Positions 1-5,001 of a stretch of 6,287 nt of DNA are shown here, piece after piece. Both the position numbers and the translations under genes were made by a program. Within the stretch, counting starts at the first letter, position 1. Each line of letters opens with the position of its first letter. The notes below the pieces were generated by a model, which had not been told where the DNA came from, did not search any database, and worked only from the letters and a program-made list of their open reading frames with translations. Source of the stretch: an uncultured Pseudorhodobacter sp. (GTDB lineage Bacteria; Pseudomonadota; Alphaproteobacteria; Rhodobacterales; Rhodobacteraceae); contig CAMFLG010000200.1 of NCBI GenBank assembly GCA_945957495.1, positions 1 through 6,287 on the forward strand, written 5' to 3'.

Positions 1-27
1 AATCGGGCATGGGCTGCCGTTGCAGCT

Positions 28-762
28 TTAGAACGCCCGCAGCGCGGCGGGGTCGTTCAGGCGGCCTTCGATCAACTGGCGCAGGCAGGCCAGATCGCCC
101 TGGCTGCCGGGGTGAAGGGCGCTGGCGGCGGCATTGGCCAGCCCCTCATCCTGCGCGTGCCGCGCGATGCCGTGCAGAAAGCCTGCCAGATAGCGGCGGG
201 CAGGGGCATCGGGGGCGCTGCGCAGCAGGTCTGCCGCCTGCGCCAGATCTTCGTGCAGCGCCAGACGGTCGGGGGTGATAGCGCCGCCGCTGGGGGCAGG
301 GGCGCGGGCCGCCTGATCGGGCAGATGCGCCAGAAGCGTGGCGCAAAAGCCTGACAGGCTGTCAATCGGTTTGTCCAGAAACCCATCCGCCCCGGCGGCC
401 AGCGCCCGCATCCGGCCCTGTTCGGCACCCGAACTGCCCAGAACCACCGGTGTGCGCGGGCGGGCCAGCACCAGATCGCGGATAAGCGCCTCTCCTTTCC
501 CATCGGGCAGGCCAAGATCGACGATAACGACATCGGGGCGATAGACGCGCAGATGCGCGCGGGCGGCGGCCAGCGTTTCGGCCCGGCGCAGTCGCGCGCC
601 GGAACGCGCACAAAGCAGACGCAGCGCCTCACTCGCATAGCGGCTGTCTTCGACGGCGAGGATGGTCAGACCGAACAGCGGCAGGGCATTGGGGCCGGAC
701 AGGCCGGGAATCGGAAAGCTTTGCGGCGCGGTTGGGGCGGCGGTTGGCAGGGGGCTGGGCAT
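28..762 (-). CDS. Response regulator with N-terminal receiver (REC) domain and helical C-terminal region
   Basis: A 244-residue protein with a proline-rich leader (residues 1-28) and a CheY-like receiver domain (about 31-150). The receiver hallmarks are all visible: the acidic pair E38-D39 in LAVEDS, the phospho-acceptor D82 in VIVDLGLPDG, the Ser pair 110-111 after strand 4, and K131 in LDKP. It should therefore be phosphorylated by a histidine kinase, but no kinase gene is in view. The tail (about 165-240) is alpha-helical and has no recognisable DNA-binding helix-turn-helix. Its stretch around H197 faintly resembles a histidine-phosphotransfer helix but lacks the usual Lys-Gly. The frame is open upstream to 1032, but that part lies antisense to the epimerase gene and is basic, low-complexity sequence. 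I chose the ATG at 762, which falls about 50 bp downstream of a CtrA-like box; its ribosome site is poor. A GTG at 807 is the alternative start. The receiver call is firm; the output is unknown. Confidence 0.85.
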   Translation of the reverse strand: MPSPLPTAAPTAPQSFPIPGLSGPNALPLFGLTILAVEDSRYASEALRLLCARSGARLRRAETLAAARAHLRVYRPDVVIVDLGLPDGKGEALIRDLVLARPRTPVVLGSSGAEQGRMRALAAGADGFLDKPIDSLSGFCATLLAHLPDQAARAPAPSGGAITPDRLALHEDLAQAADLLRSAPDAPARRYLAGFLHGIARHAQDEGLANAAASALHPGSQGDLACLRQLIEGRLNDPAALRAF

Positions 763-814
763 GGCGCGGGCCTGCAAGGTTGGGGCGGCTGGCCACCACT
801 CAACCACGGAAATG

Positions 815-830
815 GCTAATGTCAGGTTAA
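815..830 (-). promoter_or_regulatory. Candidate CtrA-binding box
   Basis: Read on the minus strand this is TTAACCTGACATTAGC, which fits the alphaproteobacterial CtrA consensus TTAA-N7-TTAAC with one mismatch (TTAGC for TTAAC) and correct 7-bp spacing. It ends 53 bp upstream of the ATG at 762 of the receiver-domain gene. A CtrA box overlapping the -35 region would place the transcript start near 790-795, leaving a short leader. AT-rich half-sites stand out in this GC-rich context. CtrA control is inferred from the motif alone. Confidence 0.45.
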
Positions 831-888
831 GATTTCCGCTAGGCCATCGTTTTTTCCGGCAGCGCGCGGGACTGCGACCTCTGCGCCC

Positions 889-918
889 TTGTCCGGGCCG
901 GGGCTTTCGGCCCATAAG
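889..918 (+). promoter_or_regulatory. Weak candidate sigma-70 promoter for the epimerase operon, containing a hairpin
   Basis: TTGTCC (889-894) and CATAAG (913-918) are separated by 18 bp, each matching the sigma-70 consensus at four of six positions. A GGGCCG/CGGCCC stem (895-900 with 908-913) fills the spacer. The fit is weak, and this is only the best candidate in the 185-bp divergent gap upstream of the gene starting at 948. Confidence 0.22.
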
Positions 919-947
919 GCAGCGAAACCTAGCCGGGGAGCCTTGCC

Positions 948-1352
948 ATGATTGGTCGCCTGAACCACGTCGCCATTGCCGTGCCTGACCTTGCCGCCGC
1001 TGTCGCGCAATACCGCGATACGCTGGGCGCAACAGTGGGCGCGCCGCAGGACGAGCCGGATCATGGCGTGACGGTGGTGTTCATTGCCTTGCCGAACACC
1101 AAGATCGAACTTCTGTACCCGTTGGGCGAAGCATCGCCGATCAAGGCGTTTCTGGAAAAGAACCCTGCAGGCGGCATCCATCATATCTGCTATGAGGTCG
1201 AGGATATTCTGGCGGCGCGCGACCGGCTGAAGGCGGCAGGGGCGCGGGTGCTGGGATCGGGCGAGCCGAAAATCGGCGCGCATGGCAAGCCGGTGTTGTT
1301 CCTGCATCCGAAGGATTTCAACGGCTGTCTGGTGGAACTGGAGCAAGTATGA
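948..1352 (+). CDS. mce: Methylmalonyl-CoA epimerase
   Basis: A 134-residue VOC-superfamily (glyoxalase-fold) protein of the usual length for methylmalonyl-CoA epimerase. It interconverts (2S)- and (2R)-methylmalonyl-CoA in the cytoplasm, linking propionyl-CoA carboxylase to methylmalonyl-CoA mutase. In Rhodobacteraceae it also serves the ethylmalonyl-CoA pathway. The two beta-alpha-beta-beta-beta modules are visible: the first opens with LNHVAIAVPDL (His7) and contains KIELLYP (Glu54); the second opens with GGIHHICYEV (His78/His79) and ends GCLVELEQ (Glu130). These His and Glu positions correspond to the metal-binding residues of the family. A GGGGAG ribosome site (935-940) precedes the ATG. 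The stop overlaps the next start (ATGA), so the DUF1467 gene is almost certainly co-transcribed and translationally coupled. The names epi and mce are both used. Another VOC enzyme such as a lactoylglutathione lyase is much less likely given the length and the GGIHHI and VELEQ motifs. Confidence 0.93.
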   Translation: MIGRLNHVAIAVPDLAAAVAQYRDTLGATVGAPQDEPDHGVTVVFIALPNTKIELLYPLGEASPIKAFLEKNPAGGIHHICYEVEDILAARDRLKAAGARVLGSGEPKIGAHGKPVLFLHPKDFNGCLVELEQV

Positions 1353-1624
1353 CCATCACCGCCGCCATCGTCTTGTTCGCCATCATCTGGTGGACTGTGT
1401 TCTTTTGCGTGCTGCCGGTGCGGTTTAAAAGCCAGTCAGAGGCCGGGTCAGTGGTGCCGGGCACGCCGAAATCGGCACCCAGTCAGACCATGCTGAAGCC
1501 GAAGGCCTGGATCACCACGGGCATTACCGTGGTGCTTTTCGTGATCCTGTATCTGATCATCACCTCGGGCAAGATCGGCATTGCCGATCTGGACATCTTC
1601 AACCTGCGCGCCTCTCACCCCTGA
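1349..1624 (+). CDS. DUF1467 family small membrane protein
   Basis: A 91-residue protein with two predicted transmembrane helices (about residues 4-24 and 54-73). They are joined by a polar loop carrying the family-type sequence LPVRFKSQSEAG and VVPGTPKSAP. Its function is unknown. From recall, DUF1467 proteins are found in alphaproteobacteria commonly right behind methylmalonyl-CoA epimerase, as here. The start ATG overlaps the epimerase stop by four bases, and a GGAG ribosome site (1340-1343) lies inside the end of the upstream gene. The arrangement implies one transcript and coupled translation, but no direct functional link to the epimerase can be read from the sequence. Confidence 0.88.
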   Translation: MTITAAIVLFAIIWWTVFFCVLPVRFKSQSEAGSVVPGTPKSAPSQTMLKPKAWITTGITVVLFVILYLIITSGKIGIADLDIFNLRASHP

Positions 1625-1654
1625 GGGGGTAAGAGCAGGATCGGTTTGACTGCT

Positions 1655-1701
1655 ATCGGAAGATCGCTGCCCCTCGCTTGGGCCCGAACGCGATTTCCGA
1701 T
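1655..1701. terminator. Extended stem-loop between convergent genes (possible bidirectional terminator)
   Basis: The arms 1655-1667 and 1690-1701 form a 12-bp stem with a single bulged G at 1662 (ATCGGAA/TTCCGAT, then ATCGC/GCGAT). Inside the loop a second GCCC/GGGC pairing (1669-1672 with 1680-1683) is possible. It occupies the gap between the DUF1467 gene and the oppositely oriented EI24 gene, where a shared terminator is expected. There is no T tract on either side, so it is not a classical intrinsic terminator. Confidence 0.35.
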
Positions 1702-1705
1702 TCAG

Positions 1706-2410
1706 TTAGGTTTCAGAAAACCCATCCTGTTTCAGACGATGGTAAAGATGGGTGAAGGTGGCAACGCCCAGCACCGGGATGATCAGGTTGACCAAGGGCA
1801 CGGACAAGGGCGCCGCCATCAGGATGCCCGCCATCCAGATCGTGCCGCGATTTTGTTTCCGCAATGCGTTGGCGCCCGCGCGGCCCAGCCTGCGCGTGGC
1901 GACGACGGTGAAATATTCCCGGCCCAGCAGCATGCCGTTCAGCGCCCAGAACACCAGCGGGATGAAGGGGCCCGCAAAGGCATACAGCAGCAGGCCGAAC
2001 AGGTTGACCGCGATAATGACGCCCAGAAAATTCGCGGTGTCGATCAGCATATCGCCCAAAGGCACGCGCGGCACCGGGGGCAGCCAGGGGTAATGCTTGT
2101 CCTCGACCGCCTGCGCCACATCTTCAACAAAGAACCCGGTGAAGGCCGAGGCCACCGGCACCATCAGCACCATCGACAGGCCCAGCATCAACAGCAGTGA
2201 TCCCGCCCCAAGCAGCGTGTGCAACCCGCTGACCGGGCCGATGAACGGCACATCCACCGTGCCGGGGGTGAAAACCTCGATCAGCCACAGAAAGCCCGCA
2301 TAGGCGCCGACGAGCAGCGCCAGCGCCAGCAGGGTGCCGAACAGGACGACGCGCAGAAAGCGCGGGTCGGACATCTGCGCGATGGCCTTGAAGAAATCGG
2401 AAAAGATCAT
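1706..2410 (-). CDS. EI24 domain-containing (CysZ-like) integral membrane protein
   Basis: A 234-residue polytopic inner-membrane protein with hydrophobic segments at about residues 20-45, 66-92, 126-148, 149-165 and 192-218. The signature ALNGMLLGREYFTVVATRR (about 156-174) is typical of the EI24/CysZ family, as is the N-terminal pattern of a short amphipathic helix followed by SDPRFLRVVL. CysZ of enterobacteria takes up sulfate, but alphaproteobacterial members are mostly uncharacterised, so sulfate transport is only a possibility. I chose the ATG at 2410 because it overlaps the stop of the upstream nitroreductase by four bases (ATGA), a usual coupled-translation arrangement. The open frame extending to 2626 lies antiparallel within the nitroreductase coding sequence and is a shadow. 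Transcription is inferred to start upstream of the nitroreductase. The family call is good; the substrate is unknown. Confidence 0.85.
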   Translation of the reverse strand: MIFSDFFKAIAQMSDPRFLRVVLFGTLLALALLVGAYAGFLWLIEVFTPGTVDVPFIGPVSGLHTLLGAGSLLLMLGLSMVLMVPVASAFTGFFVEDVAQAVEDKHYPWLPPVPRVPLGDMLIDTANFLGVIIAVNLFGLLLYAFAGPFIPLVFWALNGMLLGREYFTVVATRRLGRAGANALRKQNRGTIWMAGILMAAPLSVPLVNLIIPVLGVATFTHLYHRLKQDGFSET

Positions 2411-3003
2411 GCAGGGGCCCAGGTGATCAGGCGGGCAAGGTCGGGGCGGGGGCGGTCGGGCAAGGGCGCGGTGCCGAGTGTGCCGATGTGGATGATGCCA
2501 GCGACGGTTTCGTTGCCGGTGCAGCCAAAGGCGCGGGCGGCAAAATCCGCATCCTGCGAGGGCCAGCCTGAAAGCCAGTTCGCCGACCATCCGGCGGCCG
2601 ATGCCGATAGCACGATCGCAAAGCACAGCGCCCCTGCCGACAGCATCTGTTCCGAGGCGGGGATTTTGTCGCTGGCTTTGGGCGACGCGATCACCGCGAC
2701 GGCCAACTGGCCCAGATCATACTGGCCACGGCCCTTGGCGATCTTTTCCGCGTCGCCACCCAACTCGCGGGCGCGCGCCTCTGCCAGGTCGGCGAGCCGC
2801 GTCATAGCGGGCTTTTCGATCACCACCAGCCGCCAGGGCTCCAGCTTGCCATGATCGGGCACGCGGGTGGCGGCGGTGAGGATGGCCAGAAGCGCATCGC
2901 GCGTGGGCACCGGGCCTTTGTAAAGCTTGGCCGGGTTGGAATGGCGGGTCAGCAGAAAATCGAAGGCGGCTTGGTTGGCGGTGGGCTGGGCAGGGTCAGG
3001 CAT
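2407..3003 (-). CDS. Nitroreductase family FMN-dependent oxidoreductase (YdjA-like)
   Basis: A 198-residue cytoplasmic flavoprotein resembling E. coli YdjA (183 residues), the small single-domain subgroup of the nitroreductase superfamily. FMN-binding motifs are visible in order: TRHSNPA (residues 19-25, Arg and Ser for the phosphate and ring), RVPDHGKLEPWR (47-58), ASEQMLSAG (116-124), and GTLG (174-177) near the end. The C-terminal pattern AFGCTGNETVAGIIHIGT closely parallels YdjA. These enzymes reduce nitroaromatics or other small acceptors with NAD(P)H as homodimers; the natural substrate is not known. The start ATG at 3003 follows a good CGGAGA ribosome site about five bases upstream. 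A TGCCCA/TGGGCA hairpin (3021-3036) lies in the presumed leader. The stop overlaps the start of the EI24 gene, making a two-gene operon. Confidence 0.9.
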   Translation of the reverse strand: MPDPAQPTANQAAFDFLLTRHSNPAKLYKGPVPTRDALLAILTAATRVPDHGKLEPWRLVVIEKPAMTRLADLAEARARELGGDAEKIAKGRGQYDLGQLAVAVIASPKASDKIPASEQMLSAGALCFAIVLSASAAGWSANWLSGWPSQDADFAARAFGCTGNETVAGIIHIGTLGTAPLPDRPRPDLARLITWAPA

Positions 3004-3110
3004 GGGGGTCTCCGGTTGGTTGCCCAGAGGTGGGCAGGAATGCGGGCGTCGTCAAGCGGTTCTGCGGCGGCGGGCTTGCCGTTTCGCGGCGGGGCGGGCA
3101 GGTTGTGGCC

Positions 3111-3365
3111 ATGCAAAAGGGCGAATGGGCAGAACTGGCGGTGGAGGGGGCGGAATTTTCCTGCCGCGTCACGCCGCGCGCGCGCAAGGCAGGGATCAGC
3201 CGTGAGGGGGCTGCCATCAAGGTGGCGGTGACGGCCCCGCCCGAGGATGGCCGCGCCAACGCGGCGGTGGCCGAGGCCTTGGCCCATGCGCTGGGCGTGG
3301 CAAAAACCCGGCTGGTGCTGCTGCGCGGGGCAACATCGCGCGAGAAGGTGTTTCGGCTGGAGTGA
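3111..3365 (+). CDS. DUF167 / YggU family protein
   Basis: An 84-residue protein carrying the DUF167 hallmarks: a beta-strand reading FSCRVTPRARKAGI (about 16-29), the near-invariant PPEDGRAN (43-50) and a C-terminal TSREKVFRL. The length is normal for bacterial YggU (about 95 residues) and archaeal relatives. Structures of the family show a small alpha/beta fold, but no biochemical role is established. The frame is open upstream to 3030, but that part is Gly/Arg-rich and does not resemble the family. I chose the ATG at 3111, although its ribosome site (AGG at 3100-3102) is weak; an in-frame GTG at 3105 is an alternative. It is divergent from the nitroreductase across a 107-bp gap and stands alone on its strand. 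Confidence 0.88.
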   Translation: MQKGEWAELAVEGAEFSCRVTPRARKAGISREGAAIKVAVTAPPEDGRANAAVAEALAHALGVAKTRLVLLRGATSREKVFRLE

Positions 3366-3529
3366 CCGGCGGTTAACAAATGGAGCGGCTGCGCCGCGAG
3401 TCTTGTTACTCGCCTCTGGCCTGCGGCCAACCGGCTCGGGACGCGCCGCCGGCTCGCTTGAATGGCAAAAAGCCATTCAGGCCTGAGTATTTGGGCCAAT
3501 GTGAAAGGACAAGGCGCGTCGGGGGCTGG
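3366..3529. repeat. Hairpin-rich intergenic region, probable dispersed Rhodobacteraceae repeat
   Basis: This gene-free gap lies between two convergent genes and contains five consecutive stem-loops. They are GCGGC-tgc-GCCGC (3385-3397), GCGAGT-6-ACTCGC (3396-3413), TGGCC-tgc-GGCCA (3417-3429), CCGGC-12-GCCGG (3431-3452), and an 11-pair stem with a five-A loop (3456-3482, core TGAATGGC/GCCATTCA). The last hairpin is followed directly by CTGAGTATTTGGGCCAA (3483-3499) and GAAAGGA. From memory, that trailing motif recurs after many genes in Rhodobacterales, and translations of the segment appear as spurious hypothetical ORFs, which suggests a multi-copy element. That is recall and was not checked. 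No convincing coding signal is present. A role in transcript termination or 3'-end protection is possible, though no long T tract follows any stem. Confidence 0.5.
3456..3482. terminator. Strong 11-pair stem-loop downstream of the YggU gene
   Basis: Positions 3456-3466 pair with 3472-3482 (one G-T wobble) around an AAAAA loop. It is the most stable hairpin of the gap between the convergent DUF167 gene and the 82-residue gene, so it could end transcripts from either side. On the plus strand the following sequence is CTGAGTATTTGGG, not a true U tract, so intrinsic termination is uncertain. Confidence 0.35.
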
Positions 3530-3778
3530 TCAGCTTTCGCCGGGGCGTTCGATCCGGTAGCTGCCTTCGGGCAGGTTGAGCGCGGCGGCCAGATCGTTCA
3601 GTTGGGCGATCGACAGGGTGATGGCGATCTGTTCATCGGTGTTGGCATCGACCTGACGCAGCACGACGCAATCCTCGAACGCCTCGATGATGATGTCTTC
3701 CTGCAGGGGCATGTTCGCCTCGCCCTCGTCCACAAGGGTGATCACGGTGGCGTCGAAATCGTGTTCGATGGTGAACAT
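3530..3778 (-). CDS. Small acidic conserved-looking protein of unknown function
   Basis: An 82-residue acidic protein that I cannot assign to a named family. It begins MFTIEHDFDATVITLVDEGE and alternates predicted beta-strands (about 2-5, 10-16, 36-41, 51-55) with short helices (about 27-33, 58-67). It ends in a compact ASN-LPEGSYRIERPGES-like tail (about 66-82). It has no signal peptide, membrane segment or cysteine pair; its only cysteine is C37. I chose the ATG at 3778 because the frame turns into Arg-rich shadow sequence upstream, an AGGA sits about ten bases before it, and a TATACT -10-like box lies about 40 bp upstream. It is divergent from the M48 protease gene with an 87-bp gap. The amphipathic pattern and even codon use suggest a real gene. 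Confidence 0.7.
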   Translation of the reverse strand: MFTIEHDFDATVITLVDEGEANMPLQEDIIIEAFEDCVVLRQVDANTDEQIAITLSIAQLNDLAAALNLPEGSYRIERPGES

Positions 3779-3817
3779 CTGGGGGCGATCCTGCAGTGGA
3801 TTGGGCGGTTGGCTGCG

Positions 3818-3845
3818 AGTATAGAGGGGAGGAGATGCGGGTCCA
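3818..3845 (-). promoter_or_regulatory. Candidate promoter for the 82-residue protein
   Basis: On the minus strand TGGACC (3845-3840) and TATACT (3823-3818) are separated by 16 bp. The -10 matches the sigma-70 consensus at five of six positions, and it is one of the few AT-rich spots in the divergent gap. The transcript start would fall near 3811, leaving about a 30-base leader. Confidence 0.35.
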
Positions 3846-3865
3846 GTAGGGAAAGAGGACGGGTG

Positions 3866-4600
3866 ATGCGGGCGGTGCGGTTTGGCTGGGTTTTGCTGGG
3901 TTTGGCAGGCTGTGCGCCGACGGCGGCGCTGACGCCATATACGCCGCAGGGCGCGGTGGTGGTGGCAGAACCCGCGTCTGCGGCCGGGGCGCCGCTTTCG
4001 GCGCAGGCGGCGGCGCAGAACTTTCGCACGGTGGTGGCGCGGGTGGAACCAGTGGCGGAGGCCTATTGCCGCAACGCCCAAACGGTCGCGGATTGCGATT
4101 ACCGCATTCTGGTGGATGAGCGTACCGATCAGGAGGCCAACGCCTATCAGGGGGTCGATGCGGCGGGGCATCCGACCATCACCTTCACGCTGGCGCTGAT
4201 TGCCGATGCGCGCAATCAGGATGAACTGGCCTTTGTGATGGGGCATGAGGCGGCGCATCACATCGCCGGGCACATTCCGCTGAAACAGCAATCGGCACTG
4301 GCGGGGGCAGTGCTGGGCGGGCTGCTGGCAACGGCGGCGGGGATGGATGCGGCGACCGTGCAGCAGATGACCGATCTGGGTGCGGGCGTGGGGGCTGCGT
4401 CCTATTCCAAGGATTACGAGTTGCAAGCCGATGCCATCGGCACAGAGATCGCCTGGCGGGCGGGCTATGACCCGATGCGCGGCATGGCGTTCTTTGACCG
4501 CATCCCCGATCCGGGCGATGAATTCCTGGGCAGTCATCCGGCCAATGCGCAGCGCAAGCAGGTGGTGGCAGAGGTGATGGCGGGGCTGACGGGGCGGTGA
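3866..4600 (+). CDS. M48 family zinc metalloprotease, predicted lipoprotein
   Basis: A 244-residue protein with a short lipoprotein signal peptide whose lipobox is LAGC (lipidated Cys16), so it should be anchored at the periplasmic face of a membrane. The zinc-protease core is visible: HEAAH at residues 127-131 within VMGHEAAHHIAGH (two His ligands and the catalytic Glu128). This is followed by YELQADAIG with Glu185 as the third ligand and Asp189, the ExxxD of M48 peptidases. A glycine/alanine-rich hydrophobic segment (about 145-160) lies between the motifs, and SHPANAQR (223-230) is the usual C-terminal M48 motif. The family includes periplasmic quality-control proteases such as BepA and LoiP; the substrate here is unknown. 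I chose the ATG at 3866 because it gives a proper signal peptide and follows GAGG (3855-3858). An in-frame GTG sits at 3863. The open frame extending to 3380 is a shadow. Confidence 0.9.
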   Translation: MRAVRFGWVLLGLAGCAPTAALTPYTPQGAVVVAEPASAAGAPLSAQAAAQNFRTVVARVEPVAEAYCRNAQTVADCDYRILVDERTDQEANAYQGVDAAGHPTITFTLALIADARNQDELAFVMGHEAAHHIAGHIPLKQQSALAGAVLGGLLATAAGMDAATVQQMTDLGAGVGAASYSKDYELQADAIGTEIAWRAGYDPMRGMAFFDRIPDPGDEFLGSHPANAQRKQVVAEVMAGLTGR

Positions 4601-4615
4601 GCGGGGTGCGGTGAT

Positions 4616-4629
4616 TTGACCCAGATCAA
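4616..4629 (+). promoter_or_regulatory. FNR/FnrL-type (Crp-Fnr family) binding site
   Basis: TTGAC-CCAG-ATCAA matches the FNR-type dyad TTGAT-N4-ATCAA at nine of ten conserved positions with exact spacing. It lies in the 86-bp gap before the DUF6455 gene, its centre about 64 bp upstream of the ATG. If it is a class II activator site (centre near -41.5), the transcript would begin near 4664, a dozen bases before the ribosome site. Control by FnrL or a Dnr/Nnr-type nitric-oxide sensor is inferred from the motif. Confidence 0.65.
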
Positions 4630-4630
4630 G

Positions 4631-4644
4631 GCGCCATAAGGCGC
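4631..4644 (+). repeat. Small stem-loop adjacent to the FNR-type box
   Basis: GCGCC-ataa-GGCGC forms a perfect five-pair stem with a four-base loop one base after the FNR-like dyad. It contains CATAAG, which could serve as a poor -10; in that case the FNR box would overlap the core promoter and act as a repressor site. Its significance is uncertain. Confidence 0.25.
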
Positions 4645-4686
4645 GCGCAGGCAGGCTTGAGGTCTTGCGAGGATTGGGAGGTCGGC

Positions 4687-4938
4687 ATGATCGGCTACAG
4701 TGACGCGCCCCGCGCCTGGGGCTTTACCCGGGGGGCGGCCCGGGTGGTGGGGGTCAACCTGACCGGCGCGGTGGTGGAAGGCTGGCTGAGCCGCAGCGAG
4801 TTGGGCGAGATGGTGGACACCTGCACCCGCTGCGGGCAGGCGCTGCCCTGCACCGATTGGCTGGCGCAGACGGCGGTGGCAGAGGAGTTGCCGGGCTATT
4901 GCCCGAACAAATCGGTGATCGAGGCGTTGAAACCCTGA
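4687..4938 (+). CDS. DUF6455 family four-cysteine protein
   Basis: An 83-residue soluble protein resembling DUF6455 proteins of Rhodobacterales. The features are a helical segment with LSRSELGEMVDTCTRCGQ, a central CxxC plus a third cysteine (C46, C49, C55), and a terminal PGYCPNKSVIEAL containing C72. The four cysteines could bind a metal or iron-sulfur cluster or form disulfides; none of this is established for the family. There is no signal peptide, so a cytoplasmic location is likely. I chose the ATG at 4687, which follows a strong GGGAGG site (4676-4681) with five-base spacing; a TTG at 4657 is possible but lacks such a site. The FNR-type box upstream suggests induction under low oxygen or by nitrogen oxides. 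The family call rests on the Cys pattern and the CPNKxxIEAL ending. Confidence 0.8.
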   Translation: MIGYSDAPRAWGFTRGAARVVGVNLTGAVVEGWLSRSELGEMVDTCTRCGQALPCTDWLAQTAVAEELPGYCPNKSVIEALKP

Positions 4939-4944
4939 CGCGGG

Positions 4945-4961
4945 CGGGCTGGTCAGGCCCG
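4945..4961 (+). terminator. Weak hairpin downstream of the DUF6455 gene
   Basis: CGGGC-7-GCCCG begins six bases after the DUF6455 stop codon. No T tract follows, so it is at best a weak terminator. Confidence 0.25.
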
Positions 4962-5001
4962 GCATTGACAAAGCGCGACATGACCCGCGCCGGGATGTCT
5001 T

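Noticed and set aside
1..27. Search for a terminator or gene start in the left edge downstream of the response regulator
   Set aside because: The 27 bases are too short and show no clear stem or coding signal.
763..1032. Upstream extension of the response-regulator frame
   Set aside because: The extra residues are Arg/Gly/Pro-rich shadow sequence overlapping the start of the epimerase gene; the receiver begins well after the ATG at 762.
822..1346. Minus-strand open frame antisense to the epimerase
   Set aside because: It mirrors the epimerase coding sequence in high-GC DNA and shows no motif; the plus-strand gene has a clear family match.
1646..2200. Plus-strand frame rich in Gln/His/Arg opposite the EI24 gene
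   Set aside because: The composition is typical of an antisense shadow of a membrane-protein gene.
3048..3055. TTGACG on the minus strand as a -35 for the nitroreductase
   Set aside because: No acceptable -10 lies 16-18 bp downstream.
3380..3865. Upstream extension of the M48 protease frame across the hairpin region
   Set aside because: It would remove the lipoprotein signal peptide from the N-terminus and translates the repeat and the antisense of the 82-residue gene; the ATG at 3866 has its own ribosome site.
4657..4686. Alternative TTG start for the DUF6455 gene
   Set aside because: No ribosome site precedes it, whereas GGGAGG is ideally spaced before the ATG at 4687.
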